From the NCBI GenBank assembly GCA_947177165.1, contig CAMWTP010000039.1:1-53023 (forward strand): a stretch of DNA of 53,023 bases, read 5' to 3'. The notes below the pieces were generated by a model. It was not told where the DNA came from, ran no database searches, and saw nothing but the letters and a program-made list of their open reading frames with translations. The first letter of the stretch is position 1. Every line of letters starts with the position of its first letter. The position numbers and the translations under genes were made by a program. Shown here piece after piece: positions 24,575 through 34,303 of this stretch. Origin of the DNA: an uncultured Lachnospiraceae bacterium. GTDB taxonomy: Bacteria > Bacillota > Clostridia > Lachnospirales > Lachnospiraceae.

Positions 24575-26128
24575 TCAGACCAACGGTGCAAATATCCGCA
24601 ATGTTCCGTCGATAATCCTGTGCAATAACCTCTTGTTTTCCTGCCGTACCGTGCGCTCCCTGCTCACTTTCATCGAAGCCTCGAAATCCTTTTTCAAATC
24701 CTCCAGAATCGATGCTTTATAGAACAATGCATTGCACTCATAGTGCAGATACAGACTCCTGTAGTCAAGATTGACTGTTCCTATTGAACCAGTACAGTCA
24801 TCCATCAGACAGGCCTTTGCGTGCACAAATCCCGGCGTATATTCATAAATTCTTACACCTGCTTCCAACAGATCGCGGTAATAGCTCCTGGACATTCGGT
24901 ATACTACTTTTTTATCCGGAATTCCAGGCATGACAATCCGGACATCCACACCCCTCTGGGCTGCCCTCACAAATGCGTCGCGCAAGCCATCTCCAAGCAG
25001 TAAATACGGCGTATAAAACCATATATAATCTCTCGCCTGACCCAGCAGGTCTATAAAAAGGTTGTTGCTTGCGGCTTCCTCCCTGTTCGGTGAATCATAA
25101 TATGGCAGAACATACCCGTCAAAATCCATATCATCAGATCTGCGCGTCCTATCATAGTCATCGCCGACCAGCGCATTCGTAATCTTATTGAGCGACGATG
25201 CATTCCAAAACTTTATGAACATATAGGAGTAGCTTTTAATCGCATCACCTGTGATTTTAAAGCCGATATCCTTCCAGTGTCCGAAGGGATGTTCCGCATT
25301 GATATACTCGTCCGCGAGATTGATACCGCCGCTGAACGCCACGATTCCGTCCACAACCATGATTTTGCGGTGATCGCGGTTATTTAGCGCACCGCTCAGC
25401 ACGATCAACGGATTAAACTTTTCACATTTAATCCCTTTTTTCAGGAGCGATGCCCTGTTTCGGCCAGAAAAGGTTCCGATACTGCCGATATCATCATACA
25501 GAACCCTGATATCGACGCCTTCCTGAACTTTCTGTTCCATGACATCGACCATGGCTTCCCACATCACACCTTCCTGAATGATAAAGTACTCAATAAACAC
25601 ATAACGTTTTGCTGCTTTCAGAGCAGAGAGCATCTGTTCAAACAAGAGTTCCCCGACTGGATAATACCGGGCAGAATCATTTCGCAAAACAGGAAACCCG
25701 GTAATCTTTTTAAGATAAGAAAACGTCTGTGCAATCCTTTTTTCCTCGTTCTCTAACTGCTCCTGAACCTTCGCATCATCATTCAGCGTTACAGGAATAC
25801 TGTCATGGATAGCATTCAAGCGCTGTTCTAACACTTTTCCGGTTCGTTTGTTTCCATAAAACAGATACATCAATGCCCCCGGCAGCGGCGCCACAAACAT
25901 TACCAGCAGCCACAGCATCTTATAGGCGCCCTCGCCTCTGTTTGATATGAGAAAGAGGACAAACAAAGCAGACAGAACCGACAAGACACTGTAGAAGAGC
26001 GTTGCAAACGGCGCAAGCCATCTCGCAATGCCAAAGATGATCAATCCCTGCAAAAGCACGACTGGCAGCACTGAAACGATCCTTCCGGTAACAATTCTTC
26101 TCACACTTGTTTTTTTCTTTTTATGCAT
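24575..26128 (-). CDS. cls: cardiolipin synthase (phospholipase D family)
   Basis: A 517-residue membrane enzyme that joins two phosphatidylglycerol molecules. Two N-terminal transmembrane segments precede two HKD motifs, HRKIMVVDG (with NRD just before it) and HAKACLMDD followed by GSIGTVNLDYRSL. The length is usual for Cls. The ATG at 26128 has GAGGGAT 6 nt upstream; an upstream GTG is less likely. The gene begins 23 nt after proB, an association that looks organisational rather than metabolic. Confidence 0.92.
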   Translation of the reverse strand: MHKKKKTSVRRIVTGRIVSVLPVVLLQGLIIFGIARWLAPFATLFYSVLSVLSALFVLFLISNRGEGAYKMLWLLVMFVAPLPGALMYLFYGNKRTGKVLEQRLNAIHDSIPVTLNDDAKVQEQLENEEKRIAQTFSYLKKITGFPVLRNDSARYYPVGELLFEQMLSALKAAKRYVFIEYFIIQEGVMWEAMVDVMEQKVQEGVDIRVLYDDIGSIGTFSGRNRASLLKKGIKCEKFNPLIVLSGALNNRDHRKIMVVDGIVAFSGGINLADEYINAEHPFGHWKDIGFKITGDAIKSYSYMFIKFWNASSLNKITNALVGDDYDRTRRSDDMDFDGYVLPYYDSPNREEAASNNLFIDLLGQARDYIWFYTPYLLLGDGLRDAFVRAAQRGVDVRIVMPGIPDKKVVYRMSRSYYRDLLEAGVRIYEYTPGFVHAKACLMDDCTGSIGTVNLDYRSLYLHYECNALFYKASILEDLKKDFEASMKVSRERTVRQENKRLLHRIIDGTLRIFAPLV

Positions 26129-26151
26129 GTAATCCCTCAATTCCACTGGTG

Positions 26152-27009
26152 CTATGACCGATGCAGATTGTCAATAAAATCTGTAAAATTAAAATTCTCA
26201 TCCCTGTTTGCCCTAAATATTGTACCGTAATTTCTGCCCTCCATAATGCGGTGAATGACACGCACGTCCTTGCCGTTTGCAATAACCATATCCGCACCGG
26301 AACAAGTCGCAATCCTGGCAGCTGTGAGCTTTGTCTCCATACCCCCTGTGCCGACACTGCTCCCCGTTGATGCCTTTCCCATGCTGAGCAGTTCGTCCGT
26401 GATGCTGTCGACACACGCGATAAACTTTGCATCAGGATTCTTCCTGGGATCGTCCGTGTACAGTCCATCGATATCTGAGAGCAGAATCAGCAGATCCGCT
26501 CCGACCAGAGCCGTGACGATTGCTGACAGCGTGTCGTTGTCCCCGATGACATCCTCCACCTCAAAAGTCGAAATCGTATCATTTTCATTCACGACAGGAA
26601 TCACTTCCATGGCAAGCAGTTCATTAAAAGTATTCTGTGCATTTCTTCTGTTCAGATCTGCCTCAATCGTATTTTTCGTCAACAGAATCTGTGCGGCCTG
26701 ATGACTGTACTCTGAAAAAATTCTCTGATATGTCGTCATGAGCCGTGCCTGTCCAATCGCCGCACACGCCTGTTTCTGTGCGATGGTAAAGGGAGGCCTG
26801 ATCTGAAGCGCCCGCCTGCCGCATCCGATCGCTCCCGATGTCACCAGAATCACATCCTTACCCTGATTCCTGATATTGCAGAGCTCTCTCACGAGAATGT
26901 CCATCTTGGTATAGTCAAGATCCCCCGTCTCAGAATGCTGAAGCGAGGAGGAACCGATCTTTACAACAATCCTTCGCTTATCCTTTAATTTCGCCCGTAA
27001 CTCTTCCAC
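26152..27009 (-). CDS. proB: glutamate 5-kinase, short form without PUA domain
   Basis: A 285-residue amino-acid kinase that phosphorylates glutamate, the first step of proline synthesis. Motifs include VVKIGSSSL, LVTSGAIGCG, VNENDTIS and SSVGTGGMETKLTAA. The protein ends about 20 residues after the kinase fold, lacking the C-terminal PUA domain of the about 370-residue E. coli type. It starts at GTG with GGAGG 9 nt upstream and heads the operon with cls, nfo, DUF896, fthC and proA. Feedback control by proline resides in the kinase domain in other ProB proteins. Confidence 0.93.
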   Translation of the reverse strand: MEELRAKLKDKRRIVVKIGSSSLQHSETGDLDYTKMDILVRELCNIRNQGKDVILVTSGAIGCGRRALQIRPPFTIAQKQACAAIGQARLMTTYQRIFSEYSHQAAQILLTKNTIEADLNRRNAQNTFNELLAMEVIPVVNENDTISTFEVEDVIGDNDTLSAIVTALVGADLLILLSDIDGLYTDDPRKNPDAKFIACVDSITDELLSMGKASTGSSVGTGGMETKLTAARIATCSGADMVIANGKDVRVIHRIMEGRNYGTIFRANRDENFNFTDFIDNLHRS

Positions 27010-27098
27010 TGTCTTTTGCCTCCGTATTTTATTTCTTCGTAATCTTTATTATTGTAATTCTATTTTCACAAGAAGTCCAGTATTTATATAAAAACAAA

Positions 27099-27136
27099 AT
27101 AAAAAGCACCTGTACATGAGTTTGTTTCAGGTGCTT
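27099..27136 (-). terminator. terminator of the yqfC-to-flavoprotein operon
   Basis: On the minus strand AAGCACCTG (27128-27136) pairs with CAGGTGCTT (27104-27112), followed by a T-rich run (27099-27103 and beyond). It lies about 20 bp after the stop of the flavoprotein gene at 27157 and separates it from proB. Confidence 0.75.
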
Positions 27137-27156
27137 ACCGCTGACTGCTTTATAAT

Positions 27157-28806
27157 TTATGGTTTAAACTGCATCGCAATCTGCTCCGCAATCCGCATCC
27201 CATCCATTGCCGCGGAAGTAATCCCTCCCGCATATCCTGCACCCTCGCCGCAGGGATACAGCCCCCGCACTACCGGGCACTGCAGCGTATCATCCCGGCA
27301 AATTCTGACCGGAGAAGAAGTTCTGCTCTCGACTCCCGCCAGCAAAACGCTCTCTCCAGCAAATCCTTTTATCGTTCTGTCAAACTGCTCCATCCCCTCC
27401 ATCAATGCCTGCTCACAGGATTGCGGCAGCAGTCCCCTCAGATTCGCATACACATATTCACCTTTTATACATGGCTGCGAACTTCCCGGATCAACCGGAT
27501 TCTGCGAGCTTTGATTGCGCTTATAATCTCCATAATATTGAACTGGCACACATCCATGGCCAATTGAATAAGCCTTTTCTTCGAGCCGTCTCTGGAACGC
27601 GACACCCGCAAGCGGACCGTCCGCACCGTAATCCTCCGGCGTGACCTGCACGATAATGGCACTGTTCGCATGACCGCTGCCCCGATCTGAATCGCTCATT
27701 CCGTTCACTGCAATCTGTCCAGGTTCGCTTGAAGCGTTGACAATATATCCTCCCGGACACATACAAAATGAGTACACACCGCGCCCTGTACTGGTCTGTG
27801 CAGTCAGCTTATAAGGCGCTGCTGGCAGCTTATTTCCATGCTCCACGCCATACATACATTCGTTGATCAGTCTCTGCGGATGCTGTACACGCACTCCGAC
27901 TGCAAATGCTTTCGCTTCCATAGGCACCCTGATCTGATCCAAATATGTAAAGGTATCTCTCGCGCTGTGTCCAATCGCCAGCACCGCCTGCGTCGCTGGG
28001 ATCATCTCGCTGTCATTGACCTCAACACCGGATAAAACGCCCTCTCTGATCTGAAGTCCGGTTACTTTTGCGCCAAAGCGAACCTCTCCGCCGTTTTTTA
28101 TGATGTCGTTTCGCATGTTTGCCACGACTCTTTTCAGGATATCAGTTCCGATATGCGGCCTGCTCTCATACAAAATCTGTTCTGGTGCGCCAAACTCCGC
28201 AAAAATCCGCAGCACCTCTGCATTCCTGCCGTTCTTGTCCTTCACTAATGTGTTAAGCTTCCCATCAGAGAACGTACCTGCCCCGCCCTCCCCGAACTGC
28301 ACGTTGGATTCCAGATTCAGACGGCCGCCATTCCAATAGGCCTCCACATCCCTTGTTCTGGTATCGACGTCAAAGCCGCGCTCCAATAATATCGGTTTGT
28401 AACCATGCCGCGCAAGCATATACCCGCAGAAAAGCCCCGCTGGTCCCATTCCAATGATGACAGGTTTCTGCGGCAGCCTGCTCTCACCCGATACCGGGAA
28501 TTGATATATTTGAGGTGCGTATCGCGCAGCATTGTTATTTTTACATTTCTTCACAATCTTATCTTCTAAGCTTTTGTCTTTCAGCGTGACGCCCAGTGTA
28601 TAAACCTGAAAAATCTGCGGCTTTTTCCGCGCATCAATTGAATGTTTCAGAATCGTGACATCTGACACATCAGTCAGATTGACACCTAATATTTTTGCTG
28701 CTTTTTTTCTAAGGAAATCCTTGCTGTCAAGCATGTCCCTCAGTTCCAGTCTCCTGCCGGACTCGTCAAATTTTATCTCTGATTTTATCTGATGAATCGT
28801 TATCAT
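27157..28806 (-). CDS. NAD(P)/FAD-dependent oxidoreductase (FAD-dependent dehydrogenase family)
   Basis: A 549-residue flavoprotein. The dinucleotide-binding motif is VIIGMGPAGLFCGYMLA (about residue 90), preceded by an N-terminal domain of about 85 residues, and followed by FGEGGAGTFSDGKLNT, typical of this COG2509-like family. A C-terminal FAD segment, YPCGEGAGYAGGITSAAMDG, is also present. Substrate unknown. The ATG at 28806 sits in ATGA overlap with the upstream flavoprotein gene, and GGAGG precedes it. It is the last gene of its operon. Confidence 0.88.
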   Translation of the reverse strand: MITIHQIKSEIKFDESGRRLELRDMLDSKDFLRKKAAKILGVNLTDVSDVTILKHSIDARKKPQIFQVYTLGVTLKDKSLEDKIVKKCKNNNAARYAPQIYQFPVSGESRLPQKPVIIGMGPAGLFCGYMLARHGYKPILLERGFDVDTRTRDVEAYWNGGRLNLESNVQFGEGGAGTFSDGKLNTLVKDKNGRNAEVLRIFAEFGAPEQILYESRPHIGTDILKRVVANMRNDIIKNGGEVRFGAKVTGLQIREGVLSGVEVNDSEMIPATQAVLAIGHSARDTFTYLDQIRVPMEAKAFAVGVRVQHPQRLINECMYGVEHGNKLPAAPYKLTAQTSTGRGVYSFCMCPGGYIVNASSEPGQIAVNGMSDSDRGSGHANSAIIVQVTPEDYGADGPLAGVAFQRRLEEKAYSIGHGCVPVQYYGDYKRNQSSQNPVDPGSSQPCIKGEYVYANLRGLLPQSCEQALMEGMEQFDRTIKGFAGESVLLAGVESRTSSPVRICRDDTLQCPVVRGLYPCGEGAGYAGGITSAAMDGMRIAEQIAMQFKP

Positions 28807-30128
28807 GTCCTGTCCCTCCGCAAAGCTGCATCTGCTCCGGCAATCGCACCTGTCGCCCAAGCCCACTGCAGATTGTATCCACCGCATATGCCATCACAGT
28901 CCAACAGCTCACCGATGATATAGACATTGGAATGCCTGCGTGACATAAAGTTTTCATCGACCTCGCCCAGCGGCACACCGCCACAGCATACCTGCGCATT
29001 CTCAAACGAATTGGGTGCTGTGATCTTTACCTTGAAATCCGCGAGCATCCTGATACATTCCACGATTTTGCGGACACCTGTGTGACCGACTGTCGCACCT
29101 GATGCGACTCCGTTTTGCCTGCAGACTACAGCGGCCACTTTTTTATGTACCAGCCCGGACAGAAATTCTTCCACTGTCTTGTGTGCAAAATCCCGGATAT
29201 TCCTATCCATACTTTTATCAAAAATCTGATTTTCAGCATTTTCTATATATGGAAGAAAGTCAATCCCGGCCTCGCACCGTCTCCCCTCGTAAATCGCCCG
29301 CGATGCCAGTCTGCTCATCTGGAATACCGGTATCCCGGAGATTCCGTAGTCCGTCAGCTGCAGCTCTCCCTCCTCACTCGCAGTCTCCCTGCCGTCAATC
29401 AACAGCCGGATCCTGCACTGTGCCCTCACGCCGGAAAGCGCCCGAAAGAACGTGCCCTCACACTTGAGCTGCACCAGCGCAGGAAGCGGCTCAATAATAC
29501 TGTGCCCTAATCCCTTTGCAAGCTGATATCCAGAGCCGTCAGAACCGGAAACGGCTGCCGCCTTTCCGCCCGTCGCGAGGATTAGTCGGTCATATTCCAG
29601 CATATCCTCTTTATGTTTATGCTGCAGCGCGGTGCTCTTCTTCTCCCGCTTATTCTGCTCATGGTCTGCGCGGATATACTGTACCACGCTGACCGTTCCT
29701 CCTGTCCGACGAGGTTTGACTGCCGTGACTTCGCAGTCTGTCCGTATCCGCACGCCAAGCCTGTCACAGGCGCTCCGCAGCACATCAAGCACGATTGCCG
29801 CCTGCTCCGACACCGGATATACACCGCCATCCCTTTTCTCTTTCGTATATAACCCGAGTCTCCTGAAAAAGTCCCTCGTCTTCTCTGCATCAAATCTGAC
29901 AAGTGTGTCATAAATTCTGTTCAGGGAATCTGCATCGCTGCTGTAATATTTGCCGCGCACGTCACTCATATTGGTCAGATTGCATCTGCCGTTCCCCGTC
30001 ATCAGTATCTTCTTTCCCACCCTGTCCTTGTGCTCAATTACCGTGACTCTGGCACCGTTTTCCGCCGCAAATATTGCTGCCACAAGGCCGCTGGCTCCGC
30101 CGCCGGCCACAATAACCCTGTCTGCCAT
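28803..30128 (-). CDS. HI0933/BaiN-like flavoprotein
   Basis: A 441-residue FAD protein. Motifs are VIVAGGGASGLVAAIFAAENGA at the N-terminus, RVTVIEHKDRVGKKILMTG, NGRCNLTN, and the C-terminal GELLDCDGICGGYNLQWAWA. This family is annotated variously as BaiN-like or aminoacetone oxidase family; the true substrate is not known. It overlaps the downstream flavoprotein by 4 nt, so the two are probably produced together. Confidence 0.88.
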   Translation of the reverse strand: MADRVIVAGGGASGLVAAIFAAENGARVTVIEHKDRVGKKILMTGNGRCNLTNMSDVRGKYYSSDADSLNRIYDTLVRFDAEKTRDFFRRLGLYTKEKRDGGVYPVSEQAAIVLDVLRSACDRLGVRIRTDCEVTAVKPRRTGGTVSVVQYIRADHEQNKREKKSTALQHKHKEDMLEYDRLILATGGKAAAVSGSDGSGYQLAKGLGHSIIEPLPALVQLKCEGTFFRALSGVRAQCRIRLLIDGRETASEEGELQLTDYGISGIPVFQMSRLASRAIYEGRRCEAGIDFLPYIENAENQIFDKSMDRNIRDFAHKTVEEFLSGLVHKKVAAVVCRQNGVASGATVGHTGVRKIVECIRMLADFKVKITAPNSFENAQVCCGGVPLGEVDENFMSRRHSNVYIIGELLDCDGICGGYNLQWAWATGAIAGADAALRRDRT

Positions 30129-30154
30129 ATCTTTTGACCCTTTCCTCCCATAAA

Positions 30155-30811
30155 TTAACTGCTATACGATTCTATAAAGTGATATACCTGCAGTTCGCTG
30201 TCCATAAACTTTCCATTCTTCAACTCATAGCGCACATCCGGCGGAAGATCCTCCGCCATCAGCCCTGTTTTAAAATACAGCGTCGTCTTATCATGCTCGT
30301 ACACACACACCTCACCGTCGACTTCCATAATATAAAATCCCGTCGTCTCCTGTGTCGTGTCATAGATGCGCAGCACCTTGATTTTCTCCGCCGAGAAGAG
30401 CTCCAGATGCTGTGACTTAAATCCCTTTTGTTTCTCTGCAAGCGTCGGCGCCATACTGTCCTCCGCGAGAAGCTTCTCAAGCGCCTCCCTGTTCAAGCCG
30501 ATATATTTTGCCGGAAGCTTTCCCACCTCCACGCTCATCGAACCATCCTTTTTGTCGATATTCTCATAGATGCAGACAGTATCAGCTGTTGTGAGCGTGT
30601 TCGTTTTCTGAACCTGATAAATCTCCTCTGCCGTTTTCGGCGACTGATCATCCAGCTCAGACGGCGCATCAGGTTCTGCCTGCTTTTGTTCCACGCGGTC
30701 TCCCTCATGAGGAAAACCATCCATAGTATGCCGTTTCCACATCAGGACGACCACCAAAACCGAAATCAGTATCAATACAAAAAATAAGCCAATCTTATAT
30801 CTCTTCTCCAT
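30155..30811 (-). CDS. membrane-anchored BofC-like protein
   Basis: A 218-residue protein with one N-terminal transmembrane anchor (about residues 6-25) and an outside domain. The C-terminus, ending in VYHFIESYSS after a TLYFKTGLMAEDLPPDV segment, matches the BofC C-terminal domain pattern found in many clostridia. In Bacillus, BofC restrains SpoIVB protease during sporulation. I chose the second of two adjacent ATGs, 6 nt after GAGGAGG. Its place in an operon with yqfC, yqfD and a SpoVB-like flippase supports a sporulation link; the assignment is by tail motif only. Confidence 0.65.
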   Translation of the reverse strand: MEKRYKIGLFFVLILISVLVVVLMWKRHTMDGFPHEGDRVEQKQAEPDAPSELDDQSPKTAEEIYQVQKTNTLTTADTVCIYENIDKKDGSMSVEVGKLPAKYIGLNREALEKLLAEDSMAPTLAEKQKGFKSQHLELFSAEKIKVLRIYDTTQETTGFYIMEVDGEVCVYEHDKTTLYFKTGLMAEDLPPDVRYELKNGKFMDSELQVYHFIESYSS

Positions 30812-30912
30812 CATCAGCCTCCTCGTCAAACTTGAACACTTTGGCGTCTTTGATATAGTATCAGCTTATTTTTACTTTTTATACATCATTTTCCATGAAA
30901 ACAGCGGCTCTG

Positions 30913-32553
30913 TTACATCAAGTGTACCTTCCTTGCAATCGTCAAAATCGTCCTTCCGCCAGGCATACTCCTCAAATCGCGCTCATTGACTCCCTTCAGC
31001 AGAATCAGCACCACAAAATACACAATCACACCGACACCGATGCCTGCAAACACTGTCACCACATTACCTGCAGCCTTGGAGAGCAGCATATTCAAAAGTC
31101 CGATCACCCCACCCATCACGACAGACGCAATCGCCGGAATGATAAAAGTGCGCCCTAACTCCTGATTGTACCGCAGATACTTGCGGACTGCCATTGCATT
31201 CAACACACACACAACTGCCGCGAATAAAATATTGGCATAAATCACAGCATTGATTCCCATTCCAAACTGAAGTGTCACATACAGAAACACGACATGAATG
31301 ACAAGCGAAATCGCAGCATTCCGCACAGGAATCTTCATCCTGTTGATGCCTTGAAGCACACCGTTTGTCAATGTCGACACTGCAAAGAATACCACCGACA
31401 TAGAACCAATGTGAAGCATGTCGACTGCCATGTCAACCTCGCCCTTAAACAACATGGAGATAATTGGTCTCGCCAGCACAGCGAGTCCCACTGCACTCGG
31501 AAATGCGACAATCATTGTGAAACGCATCGCTTGTCCGATTTTCTCCCGCGCACGTCCATACTCCTCACGCACCATCAGCTGTGTCAGCACCGGAACGATG
31601 GACGAGCACATTGCATTGGCAAGAGCAATCGGGACATTGACGAGCACTTTGTATTTTCCGGTATACACACCCCAGATATCCGTCTTGACATCTCCGAGCC
31701 CTTTCTGTATCATGATCGAGCCAAAGATTTTTGTGTCGATCACATCACTGATATTATAGACAGTAGTACTCATAAGAACCGGCACAATCGTCAGGATTAT
31801 CAGCTTAAAAATCTGGGGATATCCGTCAACCCTTCCGTTGGCATCGCGCGCGCTGCGCTTCTTTGTCCCTTTCCGGTACAGCATGTACACAAAGATAAGG
31901 AACAACAGCCCGATCACAGAGCCGAGCACAGGCCCGATTGAAGCTCCCGCCGCACCATACGCAGGCGCATAATCTTCATTGTGAAGCAGAGACCCAACCT
32001 TATCTCCGTAATTATATAAAACATACGTTCCCGCAATACTTCCGATCAGCACAAAAATCTGCTCTAAGATCTGCGATATGGCAGTCGGCATCATCGTCCC
32101 AAGTCCCTGAAAGTATCCACGAAACACACCCATGACTGATACTGTCAACAATGCGGGTCCGAGCACCTTGAGCGCCAGAGCGCCCATCGGCTCCTCCATG
32201 ACATACACGGCGAGAAAATCGCCCAGAAATTCACAGACCAGAAACGTAATCCCGCCCATTGTCAACGCAAAAATCATCGCGCACTGAAATACTCTTTGTG
32301 CACTTTTATACTGCCTTTTGCTCATCTTGGACGATACCACTTTCGACACTGCAAGCGGTAAACTGTAGCAGGATATGATCAGCATGATTGAGTACACAGA
32401 ATACGCAGCAGCATAATATCCGTTTCCCTTGTCGCCAAAGATATGCTGCATGGGAAAACGTCTCGCTATCCCTATAATTCTGGAAAGTATCCCCGCCATC
32501 GCCAGGATTCCTCCCTGAACAATAAAATTAGACTTAGACTTCTTTTTCTTCAT
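30913..32553 (-). CDS. SpoVB/MurJ-like lipid-linked oligosaccharide flippase
   Basis: A 546-residue membrane protein with about 14 hydrophobic segments. The N-terminus, FIVQGGILAMAGILSRIIG followed by a GNGYYAAAYSVYSIML segment, is typical of the MOP-superfamily YtgP/SpoVB group. The group includes lipid II flippases and the spore-cortex protein SpoVB. GTAAGGAGC precedes the ATG. It starts 13 nt after ybeY and lies upstream of the BofC-like gene, fitting a cell-envelope or spore-cortex role. It may replace or supplement MurJ; sequence alone cannot decide. Confidence 0.88.
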   Translation of the reverse strand: MKKKKSKSNFIVQGGILAMAGILSRIIGIARRFPMQHIFGDKGNGYYAAAYSVYSIMLIISCYSLPLAVSKVVSSKMSKRQYKSAQRVFQCAMIFALTMGGITFLVCEFLGDFLAVYVMEEPMGALALKVLGPALLTVSVMGVFRGYFQGLGTMMPTAISQILEQIFVLIGSIAGTYVLYNYGDKVGSLLHNEDYAPAYGAAGASIGPVLGSVIGLLFLIFVYMLYRKGTKKRSARDANGRVDGYPQIFKLIILTIVPVLMSTTVYNISDVIDTKIFGSIMIQKGLGDVKTDIWGVYTGKYKVLVNVPIALANAMCSSIVPVLTQLMVREEYGRAREKIGQAMRFTMIVAFPSAVGLAVLARPIISMLFKGEVDMAVDMLHIGSMSVVFFAVSTLTNGVLQGINRMKIPVRNAAISLVIHVVFLYVTLQFGMGINAVIYANILFAAVVCVLNAMAVRKYLRYNQELGRTFIIPAIASVVMGGVIGLLNMLLSKAAGNVVTVFAGIGVGVIVYFVVLILLKGVNERDLRSMPGGRTILTIARKVHLM

Positions 32554-32566
32554 TTAAAACTGCTCC

Positions 32567-33070
32567 TTACTCACTTCTCGTTATTCCAAGCCTGTCCAAT
32601 ATTTCCTCCTGCTTTCGTTCCATCACTTCTACCTCCCCGGGCTCTATATGGTCATAACCCAACAGATGGAGCATACTGTGCGCTATCAGAAAAGCATATT
32701 CCCGCCTGACCGAATGCCCGTACTCCTCAGCCTGCCTGTATACCTGATCAACTGATATCACAATATCACCGAGACACAATTCGCCATTCTCAGGATCAAA
32801 GTAGTCACCGATGTTATCTTCTATCGCAGAAAAATCCGCTGGATTGTCATAGTCCACATTCGGAAACGACAGCACATCCGTCGGACGGTCTATTCCCCGA
32901 TACTGCTTATTCAGCTCTTGAATTCCTTCATTATCCGTAAGAAGCACATTCAGTGACACCTCATAAGGACATTGTTCAGAGTCCAATGCCTCCACGATTA
33001 CCCTGCCTGCCACTTCCTCCGCATCAAAAGGAAGCTCCCTGTCTGTCTCACTCTCTACGTAAAAAGTCAT
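32567..33070 (-). CDS. ybeY: rRNA maturation endoribonuclease YbeY
   Basis: A 167-residue Zn enzyme. The signature HSMLHLLGYDH (H-x3-H-x5-H) is intact, and ELNKQYRGIDRPTDVLSFP precedes it as usual. YbeY processes the 3' end of 16S rRNA and takes part in ribosome quality control. It overlaps the 3' end of the HD protein gene by 23 nt. The HD protein, phoH and ybeY adjacency is the usual Firmicute order. Confidence 0.95.
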   Translation of the reverse strand: MTFYVESETDRELPFDAEEVAGRVIVEALDSEQCPYEVSLNVLLTDNEGIQELNKQYRGIDRPTDVLSFPNVDYDNPADFSAIEDNIGDYFDPENGELCLGDIVISVDQVYRQAEEYGHSVRREYAFLIAHSMLHLLGYDHIEPGEVEVMERKQEEILDRLGITRSE

Positions 33071-34259
33071 AGTACAATTTTTCTCCTGTATATATTTTTT
33101 CTATTCCACTCAGATCCGCCAGGGAAATATCACTGTAATTCAGAACTCCGCTCCCAATCTTCCTGCGTATGATCGCAGTGGCTATCTTTCCGTAATCCCT
33201 GTCCTGATCCTGCGATTCCCCTTTTTCGATCAGATACATGATCGATGACACGACACAGTCCGCAAAATACACAGCCACTGTCTCACGCATTTTCATCGGC
33301 CGTGACTTGTAGGTATATTCCTGCAGCAGCTGAACTGCCTCCGGCGGAAACTTATTTTCCTGACAGATTTCCTCCAAAGATTTGTTCTGCTTTCTGCACT
33401 CCAGTACAATGATCCTGTGATAGTAACCCCCGTTTTTGGCCACATCGACATCCATATGCAGCAATCTTGCCGTCTTCTCCGCAAAATATGCCGTATGTAT
33501 GGCGTTGAAATAAGTCTGTCTGTCCTCCTCCTTGTACTTGGCAAGCAGCTCATATTCCTGATCGTTGATGCGCAGATATCTTCCCTTCTCCTTGTCTATG
33601 ACAACCGCGCAGTAAAAACGCAGAATCGCCAGCATCAGAATAAACGTGACAAACACATTCATAATTGGAATAATAAGCTCGTCCGCTGACATTGTTCCGT
33701 GACTTTGAAAAATTACTTTTGCCGCAATCTCAGTCACATAGATGATCACTGCAACCAACATTGGAGCACCTGTCCGATAATCGTTGTCAAGCCGCTCAAA
33801 AAGTACTGCAAAGAGCACTCCTGTAAGAAAATACATCAAAAATGTAATGATATCTGCAGAAGAAAAATACGCGCACACACACATTAAGCCTGCATAGGCG
33901 GTCAGTCCCGTGACTGTATTGGAAAACAACGTCAATGCAAGCGCTGCCACGGGCAGAATCCATCCTGCCTCAGGCAGCATCGGCAGCAGACAGGCCGCCG
34001 CTGTTCCCATCAGAAACGTGATCACAAAACGCGACAAATGCCCCCCATTGTCATAATGAAGCGCCTGAAATATAATCGATTGAAAAAACGAAAACAATGT
34101 CATCCCAAAGCATGCCGTAACGATAATGAGAAGTATAAAGATATCCCGGAAGGATTTTTCATACAAATACGCAGAGATACCAATTGCTGGTATCGATATT
34201 ATAAGCATTACAATTGCAAGAAGCACTTTCTGCCAGCTGGCCTCTTCTTTTTTCTTCAT
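33048..34259 (-). CDS. PgpH/YqfF-like membrane protein with a degenerate HD domain
   Basis: A 403-residue protein. Residues 10-225 hold about seven or eight transmembrane helices, followed by an HD-type cytosolic domain. It occupies the yqfF slot between phoH and ybeY. However, full-length relatives have a large N-terminal extracellular domain and about 700 residues, whereas this has none. The metal motif YYHDIGK of active c-di-AMP phosphodiesterases reads YYHRIIV here (residues 279-285), with His255 and a later AD (YFADCV) retained. Catalytic activity is therefore doubtful. The ATG at 34259 has AAAGGA upstream; an earlier ATG lacks a site. Confidence 0.8.
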   Translation of the reverse strand: MKKKEEASWQKVLLAIVMLIISIPAIGISAYLYEKSFRDIFILLIIVTACFGMTLFSFFQSIIFQALHYDNGGHLSRFVITFLMGTAAACLLPMLPEAGWILPVAALALTLFSNTVTGLTAYAGLMCVCAYFSSADIITFLMYFLTGVLFAVLFERLDNDYRTGAPMLVAVIIYVTEIAAKVIFQSHGTMSADELIIPIMNVFVTFILMLAILRFYCAVVIDKEKGRYLRINDQEYELLAKYKEEDRQTYFNAIHTAYFAEKTARLLHMDVDVAKNGGYYHRIIVLECRKQNKSLEEICQENKFPPEAVQLLQEYTYKSRPMKMRETVAVYFADCVVSSIMYLIEKGESQDQDRDYGKIATAIIRRKIGSGVLNYSDISLADLSGIEKIYTGEKLYYDFLRRE

Positions 34260-34303
34260 ATGTTCTATTTCCTTTGTTTTCATATAATCGTTCTACACAC
34301 TCT

